Below, one piece after another: positions 53,086 through 62,173 of a DNA stretch of 64,000 nt (the stretch's first letter is position 1; every line of letters begins with the position of its first letter). The stretch lies in the NCBI RefSeq assembly GCF_900637195.1, contig NZ_LR134356.1, forward strand, positions 1,860,001 to 1,924,000. The letters run 5' to 3'. The notes beneath the pieces were generated by a model. The model saw only the letters and a program-made list of their open reading frames with translations. It was not told where the DNA came from and searched no databases. The position numbers and the translations under genes are program-made. The DNA is from Mycolicibacterium aurum. Lineage in GTDB: Bacteria; Actinomycetota; Actinomycetes; Mycobacteriales; Mycobacteriaceae.

Positions 53086-54531
53086 TCATGGCCCGGCGAA
53101 CAAGAGCCGGACCGCGGTCAGGTCGGGTTTACCCGACGGTGTGCGCGGGATCGAATCAGTGATCAGCAGCTCGGTGGGAATCTCGTAGCGTGCTAAGCGC
53201 TGTCGCAGGTAGTCGATCAGCTCGGCCGGTTCGGCGCAGGCATCGGCGCGTAACTCGACAAGGGCGACGGGGGTGTCGCCCAGGCGCGGGTCCGGCGTGC
53301 CGAGCACCGCGGCACCCGCCACCGCGGGGTGACTCTCCAGCGCGGTCTTGATGTCGTCGGGCATCACCTTGAATCCGCCACGGATGATCGCCTGATCGGC
53401 GCGCCCGAGGATCCAGACGAAGCCGTCGTCGTCGATACGAGCCAGGTCGGTGGTCCGGATCCAGTTCTCGATGTCACCCATCTGTGCCGGGATGACCTCA
53501 AGCAGCCCCTGCTGCCCGGGCGGCAGCGGCACTCCGTTCGGGTCGACGACGCGCAGGCGGGCGCCGGGATTGGCACGTCCGACGCTGCCGCGCTTGTCCC
53601 GCCAGTATTTCCGATGGTCCTTCAGTGTCCAACCGGCGACACCACCACCGAATTCGGTGGCCGCGTAGGAGGTCAGCACGGGGATGCCGAACTTCTCGGT
53701 GAACGCGTCCGCGTCGTCGGCGGACAGTGGTGCGGTTCCCGACGTCACGGCGCGCACGCCGGCGAGGTCCTCGCGGGTCAGCCCGGAGTGGAGCACCATC
53801 CGCAGCGCGGCAGGCACGAGCGACACCGCCCGGGGCCGGTGCTCGCGCACCGCGTCGGCCCACTGGGTCAGGTCGAACTTCGCGAGCAGGACGAACGAGC
53901 GGGCCTCGGCGACGCACAGCAGGACCCGGAACACCCCGCCGACGTGCACAAGCGGTGAGTTGACGATCGCGACGCCGTGCCTCAGCTCCGTCGGGGCGAC
54001 GGCGTTCTCCGGTTCGCGGCCGATGACGCTGCGGGCCAGCATGTCGTAGGTCAGATCGACCCGCTTCGGCGGACCGGTGGTGCCGCTGGTCAGCATCCAG
54101 ACGGCGACGCCGCCGCGTCCGGCGTCCTCGTGGGCCGGGCCGGAGGTGACGGTCGGTGCGTCGTCGAGGTCATCGATCGCCACTGTCGTCGCCGCCGTGT
54201 CCGGGGCCAGGGTGGCGAGATCCTCGGCGAGGCCGACGAGGATGGGCAGATGCAGCTCCTCGATATCGGCTCGGGTGCGCTCGTCGCCACGTGACGGGTT
54301 GATCACGACGACCGTGCCGCCGCCGGACAACACGCCGAGCAGTGCCGCGACGTGGGCGGGACTGTTGCGCAGCATGATTCCTGCTCTGCCGGTACCCACC
54401 AGCGCGCCGATGCGCCGTGCCGCCGCGCCGACCTGGCCCCAGGTGTACCAGCGGCCCTCGAACTGGATCGCCCGCGCCGCCGGGTCCAGGGCCAGGACGT
54501 CGTCGATGCGTTGGGAGAGGGGATGGGCCAC
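53086..54531 (-). CDS. FadD-type acyl-CoA/aryl-CoA ligase
   Basis: A 481-residue adenylate-forming CoA ligase. P-loop: VWMLTSGTTGPPKRVDLTY (about residues 144-162). Hinge and other motifs: SYAATEFGGGVAG, WIRTTDLARIDDDGFVWILGRADQAIIRGGFKV and the catalytic Lys in IPRTPSGKPDLTAV. It starts at GTG 54531, overlapping the upstream crotonase stop by one base. It is last in a four-gene minus-strand operon of three crotonases and this ligase. Confidence 0.88.
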   Translation of the reverse strand: MAHPLSQRIDDVLALDPAARAIQFEGRWYTWGQVGAAARRIGALVGTGRAGIMLRNSPAHVAALLGVLSGGGTVVVINPSRGDERTRADIEELHLPILVGLAEDLATLAPDTAATTVAIDDLDDAPTVTSGPAHEDAGRGGVAVWMLTSGTTGPPKRVDLTYDMLARSVIGREPENAVAPTELRHGVAIVNSPLVHVGGVFRVLLCVAEARSFVLLAKFDLTQWADAVREHRPRAVSLVPAALRMVLHSGLTREDLAGVRAVTSGTAPLSADDADAFTEKFGIPVLTSYAATEFGGGVAGWTLKDHRKYWRDKRGSVGRANPGARLRVVDPNGVPLPPGQQGLLEVIPAQMGDIENWIRTTDLARIDDDGFVWILGRADQAIIRGGFKVMPDDIKTALESHPAVAGAAVLGTPDPRLGDTPVALVELRADACAEPAELIDYLRQRLARYEIPTELLITDSIPRTPSGKPDLTAVRLLFAGP

Positions 54532-55322
54532 TAGCGGATCCGAGGACTCTGCTTCGGGCTGTTACGTTCCGCGAGTTCGGCTTTGGCGATCGGGTTGCCC
54601 AGCCTGGTGTAGATCAGACCCTGGTCCATCGCGGCCCGGTACGGCTTGTCGAGCGATTCCCAGATGGCCTTGACCGTGCCCTGGGTCGCTGTCGGTGGCT
54701 TCGCGGCGATCGTCGTCGCAATCTCGTGTGCCCGCGGCCAGAGGTCCTGCTCGTCGACCACCTCGGTGACCAGTCCGATCCGCAACGCGGTCTGCGCGCC
54801 GACGCGCTCGTCGTTGCCCATCAACGCCATCCGGAGTGTGTCGCCGAGTCCCACGCGGCGCATCAGGCCGACCGGCTCCAGGGCCGACACCAGACCCGCG
54901 CTGACGTGGGAGTCGAAGAACGTCGCGCCTTGGGCGCAGATCACCACGTCGGCCTCGTTGACGAAGTACAGGGCGCCCGCGGTGCACATGCCCTGCACGG
55001 CGCACACCACCGGCTTCCACATCTTCTGCCACTTCGGGCTCAGCAATTCACCCGGATCTTCGTGGTTCCAGACGATTTCCGGCTGGCCGTAGCTGGATCT
55101 GACGTCCAGCCCCGCGCTGAAGGCCCGCTCACCCGCGGCACGCAGCACCACCGCGTTGATCAGCTCGTCGGCCTTGATGATCCGCCAGACCGCTTTCATC
55201 TCCTCACACATCATGCGGTTGAAGGAGTTCAGTGCTTCCGGCCGGTTGAGCGTCACGGTGGCGACGCGGACATCGTGATCCAGGTCGAGCAGGATGGTCT
55301 CGAAGGTCGTGGGTGAGTTCAC
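54531..55322 (-). CDS. Crotonase-fold enzyme A (lacks both hydratase Glu)
   Basis: A 263-residue crotonase. The oxyanion-hole region is AFSAGLDVRSSYG, and the active-site loop reads GMCTAGALYFVNEAD where a hydratase has GGGCE, so the first catalytic Glu is absent. The second Glu site is FFDSHVSAGLV, with His in the QPE position. It is therefore unlikely to be a classic enoyl-CoA hydratase; isomerase, decarboxylase, hydrolase or ring-cleaving activity is possible. GTG 55322 has AGGGG upstream. It lies 7 bases downstream of crotonase B. Confidence 0.82.
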   Translation of the reverse strand: MNSPTTFETILLDLDHDVRVATVTLNRPEALNSFNRMMCEEMKAVWRIIKADELINAVVLRAAGERAFSAGLDVRSSYGQPEIVWNHEDPGELLSPKWQKMWKPVVCAVQGMCTAGALYFVNEADVVICAQGATFFDSHVSAGLVSALEPVGLMRRVGLGDTLRMALMGNDERVGAQTALRIGLVTEVVDEQDLWPRAHEIATTIAAKPPTATQGTVKAIWESLDKPYRAAMDQGLIYTRLGNPIAKAELAERNSPKQSPRIR

Positions 55323-55329
55323 GGTGCCC

Positions 55330-56145
55330 CTAACGACACTGCCAGTTCGGCGTGCGCTTCTCCACGAAGGCCAGCGGACCCTCGTGCGCATCGTCGGTGC
55401 GGAGAACGCGTTCGCGGAACGTCTCGGCCAGGATCTCGCCCTCCAGCAGCGGCAGGTCGAGGGTTTTGTGGATGGCCAGGCGCGTACCCCGGACGGCGAG
55501 TGGGGCATTGGAGTTGACGATGTCGGCGATCTGGTGGGCCCGCTCGAGTAGCCGGTCGTGTTCGACCACCTCGGTGATCATCCCGAGTTCGTAGGCGCGC
55601 TCGGCGCTCATCCGCTCGTGCTTGCCCATCAGCGCCATCCGAAGCGCGACCGACCGCGGCAGCGCACGCGCCAACCGCACCATCTCCCGTGCGGCGACCA
55701 GCCCGATGCTGACATGCGGATCGAAGAACGTCGCCCTGTCCGACGCGATGACGATGTCACCGGTGGTCACCCAGTCCAGACCGGCCCCGCAGCAGATGCC
55801 GTTGACCGCGGCGAGCACAGGCTTGGCCATCCGGCGAAACGGCGGGGTGCCCTCCTGCGGTGCTTCCCACTGGTCGTAGGTGGACAGGTACGGACGTTCG
55901 TAGATGACCTTGCCGTCCTCGGGGATCTGCTTGACGTCGGCGCCGCTGCAGAACGCGCGGCCCGTGCCGGTGACGATCATCAGCCAGATGTCGTCGTCAC
56001 CCTCGGCCTCGTCGTACGCCGCGCGCAGCTCCGTGACCATGTGTGGTGACAGCGCATTGAGCGCCTCGGGCCGGTTCAGTGTGATGGTGGCTGTGTGCCC
56101 GTCGGCCTCGTAGGTGATGGTGTCGTAGTTGCTGGGAGCGTTCAC
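55330..56145 (-). CDS. Crotonase-fold enzyme B (lacks both hydratase Glu)
   Basis: A 271-residue crotonase. AFCSGADVKQIPEDG forms the oxyanion hole, and GICCGAGLDWVTTGD and FFDPHVSIGLVAAREM replace the two Glu regions, in the same manner as crotonase A. The two share the FFD-H-S-GLV pattern and are probably paralogues. The C-terminal LAFVEKRTPNWQ is normal for the family. It starts at GTG 56145 and is the second gene of the crotonase operon on the minus strand. Confidence 0.82.
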   Translation of the reverse strand: MNAPSNYDTITYEADGHTATITLNRPEALNALSPHMVTELRAAYDEAEGDDDIWLMIVTGTGRAFCSGADVKQIPEDGKVIYERPYLSTYDQWEAPQEGTPPFRRMAKPVLAAVNGICCGAGLDWVTTGDIVIASDRATFFDPHVSIGLVAAREMVRLARALPRSVALRMALMGKHERMSAERAYELGMITEVVEHDRLLERAHQIADIVNSNAPLAVRGTRLAIHKTLDLPLLEGEILAETFRERVLRTDDAHEGPLAFVEKRTPNWQCR

Positions 56146-56159
56146 GTGCCTTCTTTCGC

Positions 56160-56966
56160 CTATCTGCCGTCGAAGTCGGGTGCGCGCCGGGCACGGAACG
56201 CAGCCAGTCCCTCTTTGAAATCGGTTGTTCGGCAGGCTAATTCAAGGCTTGCCAGCTCGTGGGCCATGGACTGGTCCAGTGTGGCGTGCTGGCCGAAGTT
56301 GATCGCCCGCTTGGCCAGGCCGATCGCCACTGTCGGTCCCGATGCCAGTCGCCCCAAGAGTTCGTCGGCGGCTGCGGCGACGTCGTCACGTGCGACCGCC
56401 TGGTGGATCAGCCCCCAGTCGGCGGCGTCGGCGCCGCTGACCTTCTCGCCGAGCAGCAGCATGCGCCTGGCCCTGGCGACACCGGCGAGCCGGGGGAGCA
56501 GCCACGTCGATCCCGAGTCTGGGCTGAAGCCGCGGTCGATGAAGGGTTCCCACAGCGTGGCGTCGGTGGCGGCAACGGTGAAATCCGAAGCCAGCGCGAT
56601 ATTGCATCCGAGACCCACCGCCCAGCCCGTCACGGTGCAGACCACAGGCAGCGCGATGGTGGCAATCAGGTCGATCACGCGATTGGCCGTGTGCGGAATG
56701 CGCCGGGTGAGGTGCCCGGTGCGGGGGCGGCCGCTGCTGCTGTTGGTGGCGATCCAGTCGGCGCCCGCGCAGAAGTGTTCGCCGGCTCCCGCGATGTGGA
56801 TCGCGCGGAGCTCATCATCGGACGCGGCAGCGGTGAGGATCTCGATCAGATCGTCGACCATGCTGTGGCTCAACGAATTACGCTGAGTAGGCCGATCGAG
56901 GATGATGCGCAGGACGGCGCCGTCTCTGATCTGTCGCACCAGGCCTGCGTCCGCATCGTCAGGCAC
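56160..56966 (-). CDS. Crotonase-fold enzyme C (lacks both hydratase Glu)
   Basis: A 268-residue crotonase. HFCAGADWIATNSSSG is the oxyanion-hole stretch. GWAVGLGCNIALASD has Asn at the first Glu position, and LWEPFIDRGFSPDSG has Phe at the second. GTG 56966 is used because the N-terminal domain starts there; an ATG lies at 57029. It is first in the minus-strand operon and has a degenerate copy of the cluster palindrome 36 bases upstream. Confidence 0.8.
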   Translation of the reverse strand: MPDDADAGLVRQIRDGAVLRIILDRPTQRNSLSHSMVDDLIEILTAAASDDELRAIHIAGAGEHFCAGADWIATNSSSGRPRTGHLTRRIPHTANRVIDLIATIALPVVCTVTGWAVGLGCNIALASDFTVAATDATLWEPFIDRGFSPDSGSTWLLPRLAGVARARRMLLLGEKVSGADAADWGLIHQAVARDDVAAAADELLGRLASGPTVAIGLAKRAINFGQHATLDQSMAHELASLELACRTTDFKEGLAAFRARRAPDFDGR

Positions 56967-57001
56967 CGGGCACGTCCTTCCCGAGGCTGTCCGAGAGGTA
57001 T

Positions 57002-57018
57002 ACAGATAACCATACAGT
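57002..57018 (-). promoter_or_regulatory. Degenerate copy of the catabolic operator (12/17)
   Basis: Read on the minus strand it is ACTGTATGGTTATCTGT, matching 12 of 17 positions of the palindrome at 51828. It lies 36 bases before crotonase C, first gene of the minus-strand operon. Confidence 0.4.
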
Positions 57019-57228
57019 TGGCACTTCAATTACTATTCCGTACAAGTTAGCAAGGAAAGGGCGTCGACGGAACAGTGCCATCGCCACGCATTCGTCAGCC
57101 GCAGGAGTCGGTGTTCGCCGAGTTCGGTGTCAGTCCGCCCGCCATGCGCGAAGCGATCCACGTCATCTCCAAACCATCTGCGCGGGCATGTGCGCCGCGC
57201 GGGAGCTCGAACTGAAAGGTTGTCCACC

Positions 57229-58128
57229 ATGACCACGACCGAGGACGATCGGGTGCTGTTCGATGCCGACAGGGACACGCGGATCGCCACTATCACGCTG
57301 AACAACCCCACGCGGCGTAACTCCTACGACGCGGCGATGCGAAACCTGTTGGCGCGCCGCCTCGACGAAGCGGCCGAAGACGACGACATCACGGTCGTGC
57401 TGCTGCGTGGAGCCGAGGGCGTGTTCAGCACCGGCGCAGACATGGACAACGCATACGGCTGGTATGGGCCCGCCGAGCGGAGGGGTGCCGAGACAGCGCC
57501 CGCGAAGAGCCGGCCCAGTCAGCGGCGCCGGCTGACGGTGGATCGCAAGTCCTTCAGCTTCTATCACAATCTGATGGGGTTCCCGAAGGTCACCGTCGGC
57601 GAGATCGGCGGGTATGCGCTCGGCGGCGGGTTCGAGATGGCGCTGATGACCGACATCTCGGTGATCGCCCGCGACACCAAGATCGGGATGCCCGCTACCC
57701 GCTTCCTCGGGCCTGCGCTCGGCAGCCTGCACATGTTCTTCCACCGACTCGGACCGGTGCTGGCCCGGCGGATGCTGCTGACCGGCGACGTCATCGCGGC
57801 TGGCGAGCTGGAGCACCTCGGGGTGTTCACCGAGACCTGTGACCCCGGTTCGGTCACAGCCCGCGCACGGTACTGGGCGGAGAAGGCGGCCAAGATGCCT
57901 GCCGACGGTGTCGTGATCGCCAAGGAGGCCTTCCGGCTCGTGGAGCAGAGTCAGGCGTATCAGGGGGAGGAGGTGGCGAGCTATCTCTTCCACGCTTATG
58001 GCACGAATCTGCAGTTCGCCGACGGCGAGTTCAACTTCGTCAAGACCCGCGCGCAGCACGGCACCAAGGAGGCATTCCGGCTGCGTGACGAGCACTTCTT
58101 CGTTCCTGAGCCGACGCGTGAGCCCTGA
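57229..58128 (+). CDS. Crotonase-fold enzyme D (keeps first Glu only)
   Basis: A 299-residue crotonase, longer than usual through an insert near residues 75-110 (AERRGAETAPAKSRPSQRRR). VFSTGADMDNAYG is the oxyanion-hole site. GYALGGGFEMALMTD keeps the first catalytic Glu, while the second site reads IGMPATRFLGPA (Glu replaced by Ala). The C-terminal part has a long extra helix region (KTRAQHGTKEAFRLRDEHFF). ATG 57229 follows AAAGG. It is alone on its strand before the thiolase. Confidence 0.82.
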   Translation: MTTTEDDRVLFDADRDTRIATITLNNPTRRNSYDAAMRNLLARRLDEAAEDDDITVVLLRGAEGVFSTGADMDNAYGWYGPAERRGAETAPAKSRPSQRRRLTVDRKSFSFYHNLMGFPKVTVGEIGGYALGGGFEMALMTDISVIARDTKIGMPATRFLGPALGSLHMFFHRLGPVLARRMLLTGDVIAAGELEHLGVFTETCDPGSVTARARYWAEKAAKMPADGVVIAKEAFRLVEQSQAYQGEEVASYLFHAYGTNLQFADGEFNFVKTRAQHGTKEAFRLRDEHFFVPEPTREP

Positions 58129-58221
58129 GTGACCTGGCCCACCTACTGTCGGCACTACACTATCTGCTAGTTTTGTAACGTTCGTCTGCACGCTGTCGCT
58201 GCCGAAACCGAGGTCAAGAGC

Positions 58222-59397
58222 ATGCCAACACCCGTCATCGTCGGAGCCGCCCGGACGGCCATCGGCCGCTCGTTCAAAGGAACTCTGGTCAACACCCCGC
58301 CCGAGACCCTGATCACCACGGTGCTGCCCGAGGTGGTGCGGCGTTCCGGCATCGACCCCTCCGACATCGACGACATCATCTTCGCCGAATCTCATTACGG
58401 TGGAGGCGATCTCGCGCGCTACGCGGCCACCGCGACGGGTCTGGAGCACGTGCCCGGCCAGTCGGTCAACCGGCACTGCGCGGGCAGCCTCACGGCGATC
58501 GGCAACGCGTCGGCGCAGATCGGTTCCGGTATGGAGCGCGTGCTGATCGCCGGCGGCGTCCAGTCACTGTCGATGACGCCGCTGACCAACTGGCGGATTC
58601 CCGGCCCCGAGCTCAAGTTCGAAGAGCGGTGGATGCCGCCCACGCACGTCGAGACCCCCGACGCGCCGGCGAAGGACATGTCGATCACGGTCGGGTGGAA
58701 CACCGCGCAGTCGGTCGGCATCACCCGCGAGGAGATGGATGCCTGGGCCGCGCGCTCACACCAGCGCGCCGTCGCCGCCATCGACGCGGGCAAGTTCGTC
58801 GACGAGATCGTCCCGTTGAAGGTCGAGCTCCCGGACGGATCGGTGATCGACTTCAGCGTCGATGAGTTCCCCCGTCGCGACACCACCATCGAGAAACTGG
58901 CCGGACTGAAGGTCCTGCACCCCGAGATCGAGGGCTTCTCGATCACCGCGGGCAACAGCAGTGGTACTAACGACGCCGCAGCCGGGGTGGCGCTCGTCGA
59001 GCGCGACTACGCCACGGCGAACGGCCTCAACGTGATGGGCACCGTCAAGGCGTGGGCGTCCGCCGGGGTCGCGCCGCGCGACTGCGGTCTCGGTGCGTTG
59101 AAGGCGATCAGCAAGGTGCTCGACCGCGGCGGCCTCAAGGCATCCGACATCACGCTGTGGGAGATCAACGAGGCGTTCGCGTCGGTGCCCATCGCCGCGT
59201 GCAGGGAGTTCGGGCTCGACGAGGAACTCGTGAACTACTCCGGCAGCGGATGCAGTCTCGGACACCCGATCGCGGCGTCGGGCGCTCGCATGGTCACCAC
59301 TCTGGTCTACGAGCTGGCGCGCCGCGGCGGTGGCATCGGCGTGGCAGCGATGTGCGCCGGCGGCGGCCAGGGCGGCGCCGTCATCGTCGAGGTGTAG
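58222..59397 (+). CDS. Thiolase (second copy in region)
   Basis: A 391-residue thiolase. The acyl Cys is in VNRHCAGSLTAIGN (about residue 87). NEAFASVPIAA and SGSGCSLGHPIAASGAR contain the Asn and His, and MCAGGGQGGA contains the second Cys. The segment SGSGCSLGHP replaces the usual GGAIALGHP. It probably cleaves a 3-ketoacyl-CoA of the pathway. The gene is convergent with the TetR gene, 15 bases away. Confidence 0.9.
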   Translation: MPTPVIVGAARTAIGRSFKGTLVNTPPETLITTVLPEVVRRSGIDPSDIDDIIFAESHYGGGDLARYAATATGLEHVPGQSVNRHCAGSLTAIGNASAQIGSGMERVLIAGGVQSLSMTPLTNWRIPGPELKFEERWMPPTHVETPDAPAKDMSITVGWNTAQSVGITREEMDAWAARSHQRAVAAIDAGKFVDEIVPLKVELPDGSVIDFSVDEFPRRDTTIEKLAGLKVLHPEIEGFSITAGNSSGTNDAAAGVALVERDYATANGLNVMGTVKAWASAGVAPRDCGLGALKAISKVLDRGGLKASDITLWEINEAFASVPIAACREFGLDEELVNYSGSGCSLGHPIAASGARMVTTLVYELARRGGGIGVAAMCAGGGQGGAVIVEV

Positions 59398-59412
59398 AAC
59401 TCTCGGCGGGAA

Positions 59413-60159
59413 TCAGCGTTTGCGGGCCGTCTTCGCGGGGGCCTTGCGCGCCGGCTTCTTGGCCTGTTCAAGCAGGCTGCCCGCGTGGTCCAGGATGCAC
59501 TCCAGGCCGAACTCGAAGTTGCGATCGTCGGCGGCGCTGAGGTGATGCCCCTTCTGGATGACCGTGGCCAGCAGCGGCGCGGTCTCGGGGTCGATCGCCA
59601 TGGTGTCCTCGATGTCGCCGGGCCCGTCGTCGTTGGCCAGGTTCTTCTCGCGTAGTCGGCGCAGCACCACCGAGCCGCGGACATGCACCGACATTGCGGA
59701 GTAGGTGTCGAACGCATCCTCCGGCGACAGGCCCGCCTCGACAAGGCTGCCGATTGCCTTCTCCACCTCCTGCACACCCACCTTCGCCGCGCGTGGGCTC
59801 AAGGCTGACCGGATGAGGATCAGATCGCACAGGATCGGGTTGCCCATGAACGCTTCTCGCATGGTTCGGGCGTGATTGGCCAGCGTCTCGCGCCAGTCCT
59901 TGGCCTCGACATACGGCGTGGCGAACGCGTACTGGCGCAGCGCTCGATCGGTCATCGCGTTGAGCAGATCGTCCTTCTTGCGGAAGTACCAGTAGATGCT
60001 GGTGACGCCGACGCCCAGGTGCTTTCCGAGTAGCGGCATGCTCAGGTTGTCGATGCCGACCTGCTCGGCGAGTTCGAACGCTCCCTTGATGATGTCGTCG
60101 GGGTTGATCGATCCGCGCTCACGCCGCTGCCGCTTCTCCGCGGTTGCCTGCTTTGCCAC
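59413..60159 (-). CDS. TetR-family regulator of the catabolic cluster
   Basis: A 248-residue TetR regulator. The DNA-binding domain covers residues 18-65 (IIKGAFELAEQVGIDNLSMPLLGKHLGVGVTSIYWYFRKK). The rest is an all-helical ligand domain ending in a Lys/Ala-rich tail (KKPARKAPAKTARKR), a DNA-contacting tail seen in several mycobacterial proteins. It is divergent from a crotonase gene, and a related copy of the cluster palindrome lies in that gap. It is the best candidate for the regulator of these sites. Confidence 0.88.
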   Translation of the reverse strand: MAKQATAEKRQRRERGSINPDDIIKGAFELAEQVGIDNLSMPLLGKHLGVGVTSIYWYFRKKDDLLNAMTDRALRQYAFATPYVEAKDWRETLANHARTMREAFMGNPILCDLILIRSALSPRAAKVGVQEVEKAIGSLVEAGLSPEDAFDTYSAMSVHVRGSVVLRRLREKNLANDDGPGDIEDTMAIDPETAPLLATVIQKGHHLSAADDRNFEFGLECILDHAGSLLEQAKKPARKAPAKTARKR

Positions 60160-60342
60160 TCAAAGCACCTCCATCGTCTCGATGCTGCCGTGGCAGCTCC
60201 GCCGGAGCGGGGTGGTCGTCAAGAAGTCACCGGTAGCGAGTACCCTGGCCTGCGCCTTTGCATCCGAGTCGCTGTGTGGCGGTTGACGTGACCCTACCGT
60301 TCTGCACGGTCCCGGCCGCCGCCACTGGTCGTTCCTCCATTT

Positions 60343-60359
60343 ACTGTAAGTCCTATAGT
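60343..60359. promoter_or_regulatory. Related copy of the catabolic operator (14/17)
   Basis: ACTGTAAGTCCTATAGT matches 14 of 17 positions of the perfect palindrome at 51828. It lies between the divergent TetR and crotonase E starts. Confidence 0.55.
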
Positions 60360-60428
60360 AAGCTTCTCGACCGTTAGACCGGCCACATCTCTACCGGCGT
60401 GAAGCGTGCACAGGTGAAAGGCGGCGCA

Positions 60429-61190
60429 GTGTCAGACGAGGTTCTCGTAGAACGTCAGGGACGGGTTCTGGTCATCACCATCAATCGGCCGGAAGCGCGC
60501 AACGCGTTCAATCTTGCGGTGGCGCAGGGGCTTGCCGATGCGATGGACGAGCTCGACAACTCGTCGGAGCTGTCGGTGTCTATCGTCACCGGTGCGGGTG
60601 GCAACTTCTGCGCGGGGATGGATCTGAAGGCGTTCATGGCGGGTGAGGTTCCCGCGATCGAGGGCCGCGGAATCGGCTTCACCGAGCGGCCGCCCCGCAA
60701 GCCCGTGATCGCCGCGGTGGAGGGCTACGCCCTGGCCGGCGGCACTGAGATCGTGCTCGCGACCGATCTGGTGGTCGCCGCCCGCAATGCGAAGTTCGGC
60801 ATTCCCGAGGTCAAGCGCGGGCTCGTCGCCGCCGGTGGTGGTCTGCTCCGATTGCAGAAGCGGATCCCGTACCAGAAGGCGCTCGAACTGGCTCTGACCG
60901 GCGACAGCTTCACCGCCGAGGAGGCCTCGCAGTGGGGTTTCGTCAATGTGCTCACCGAGCCCGGGGAAGCTCTGGCCGGCGCGCTGGCACTCGCCGAGCG
61001 CATCACCGCCAACGGCCCCCTCGCCGTGGCGGTGACCAAGGAGGTCATCGTGAAGTCCGCCGGGTGGAGCGAGGACGAGATGTGGAAGAAGCAGGGCGAA
61101 CTCGTCATGCCGGTCTTCTCGTCCAAGGACGCCATGGAGGGCGCGACGGCCTTCGCCGAGAAGCGCACGCCGAACTGGACGGGAACCTGA
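60429..61190 (+). CDS. Crotonase-fold enoyl-CoA hydratase E (both Glu present)
   Basis: A 253-residue crotonase. FCAGMDLKAFMAG forms the oxyanion hole. GYALAGGTEIVLATD holds the first catalytic Glu, and FGIPEVKRGLVAAGGG the second. It is the only crotonase in the region with both, so a true enoyl-CoA hydratase activity is likely. GTG 60429 has AAAGGCGG upstream. It ends 16 bases before an SDR on the same strand. Confidence 0.9.
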   Translation: MSDEVLVERQGRVLVITINRPEARNAFNLAVAQGLADAMDELDNSSELSVSIVTGAGGNFCAGMDLKAFMAGEVPAIEGRGIGFTERPPRKPVIAAVEGYALAGGTEIVLATDLVVAARNAKFGIPEVKRGLVAAGGGLLRLQKRIPYQKALELALTGDSFTAEEASQWGFVNVLTEPGEALAGALALAERITANGPLAVAVTKEVIVKSAGWSEDEMWKKQGELVMPVFSSKDAMEGATAFAEKRTPNWTGT

Positions 61191-61206
61191 CCGGACCTGA
61201 CCGGGG

Positions 61207-62004
61207 ATGGATCTCGGCCTGAGGGACGCCTGCGCCGTCGTCGTCGGCGGTGGACGAGGCATGGGATTTGCGGCCGCACACTGCCTCGCCGATGACGGGG
61301 CCCGCATCGCACTGATCGGCCGCACACCGGAGGTACTCGACGGCGCCGCAACGCAGTTGCAGGACCGGGGAAGTCCGGACGCTGTCGGCATCGTCGCCGA
61401 CACCGCGGACGAGGCTCAGGTTCAGCGGGCTTTCGCCGAGGTGGGCGAGCGCTGGCACGGACGGCTGAACATCCTCGTCAATGCGGTCGGTCCCACGGTG
61501 CGCGGCACATTCGACGATCTCACCGATGCCGACTGGCGGCAGGCGATCGACGAGGGCGCAATGGGCATGGTGCGCTGCGTGCGCGCCGCACTGCCGATGT
61601 TGCGCGCCGCGGAATGGGCGCGCATCGTCAACTTCTCGGCCCACTCGACGCAGCGCCAGAGCGAGATACTGCCGGCGTACACCGCGGCCAAGGCGATGGT
61701 GACCAGCATCTCCAAGAATCTGTCACTGGTGCTGGCCCGGGACGAGATCCTGGTCAACGTCGTCTCGCCCGGCAGCATCGCCACCGAAGCGCTGGTCGGC
61801 TGGGCCGCCTCGGTCGGCGTGGACGGCGGTGACCCCTACGCGCTGATGGCCGCCATCGACGAGCACTTCGGCCACCCGGCACACCTGCCACGGGCCGGTC
61901 TGCCCACCGAGATCGGTCCCGTCGTCGCGTTTCTGGCGTCGCGGCGCAATTCGTACATGACCGGCGCGAACATCAACGTCGACGGCGGCAGCGACTTCAC
62001 CTAG
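61207..62004 (+). CDS. SDR oxidoreductase (atypical)
   Basis: A 265-residue SDR. GGGRGMGFAAAHCLADDGARIALIGR is the cofactor region (residues 14-39). NAVGPTVRG replaces NNAG, and VNFSAHSTQRQSEILPAYTAAKAM contains the Ser and the YxxxK pair, so the active site seems complete. C-terminal YMTGANINVDGG is standard. It may oxidise the 3-hydroxyacyl-CoA of the pathway. It is probably co-transcribed with crotonase E. Confidence 0.85.
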   Translation: MDLGLRDACAVVVGGGRGMGFAAAHCLADDGARIALIGRTPEVLDGAATQLQDRGSPDAVGIVADTADEAQVQRAFAEVGERWHGRLNILVNAVGPTVRGTFDDLTDADWRQAIDEGAMGMVRCVRAALPMLRAAEWARIVNFSAHSTQRQSEILPAYTAAKAMVTSISKNLSLVLARDEILVNVVSPGSIATEALVGWAASVGVDGGDPYALMAAIDEHFGHPAHLPRAGLPTEIGPVVAFLASRRNSYMTGANINVDGGSDFT

Positions 62005-62123
62005 CCCGACCGGGAGGCCCGGGGCCGCCGGGGCTGAAGATGGTCGAAGGTGTTGTCCCAAAAGCTGATTCAGGTGTTTCGGCTGGAAAAGTCCGGCCTG
62101 GCGCAACGGGTGTGGAACGCCCT

Positions 62124-62140
62124 ACTGATAGGTGTACAGT
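62124..62140. promoter_or_regulatory. Related copy of the catabolic operator (13/17)
   Basis: ACTGATAGGTGTACAGT matches 13 of 17 positions of the palindrome at 51828. It lies 33 bases before the crotonase F start. Confidence 0.5.
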
Positions 62141-62173
62141 ATGAGCATCTGTCGAACCGAGGAGGTCCACCCG

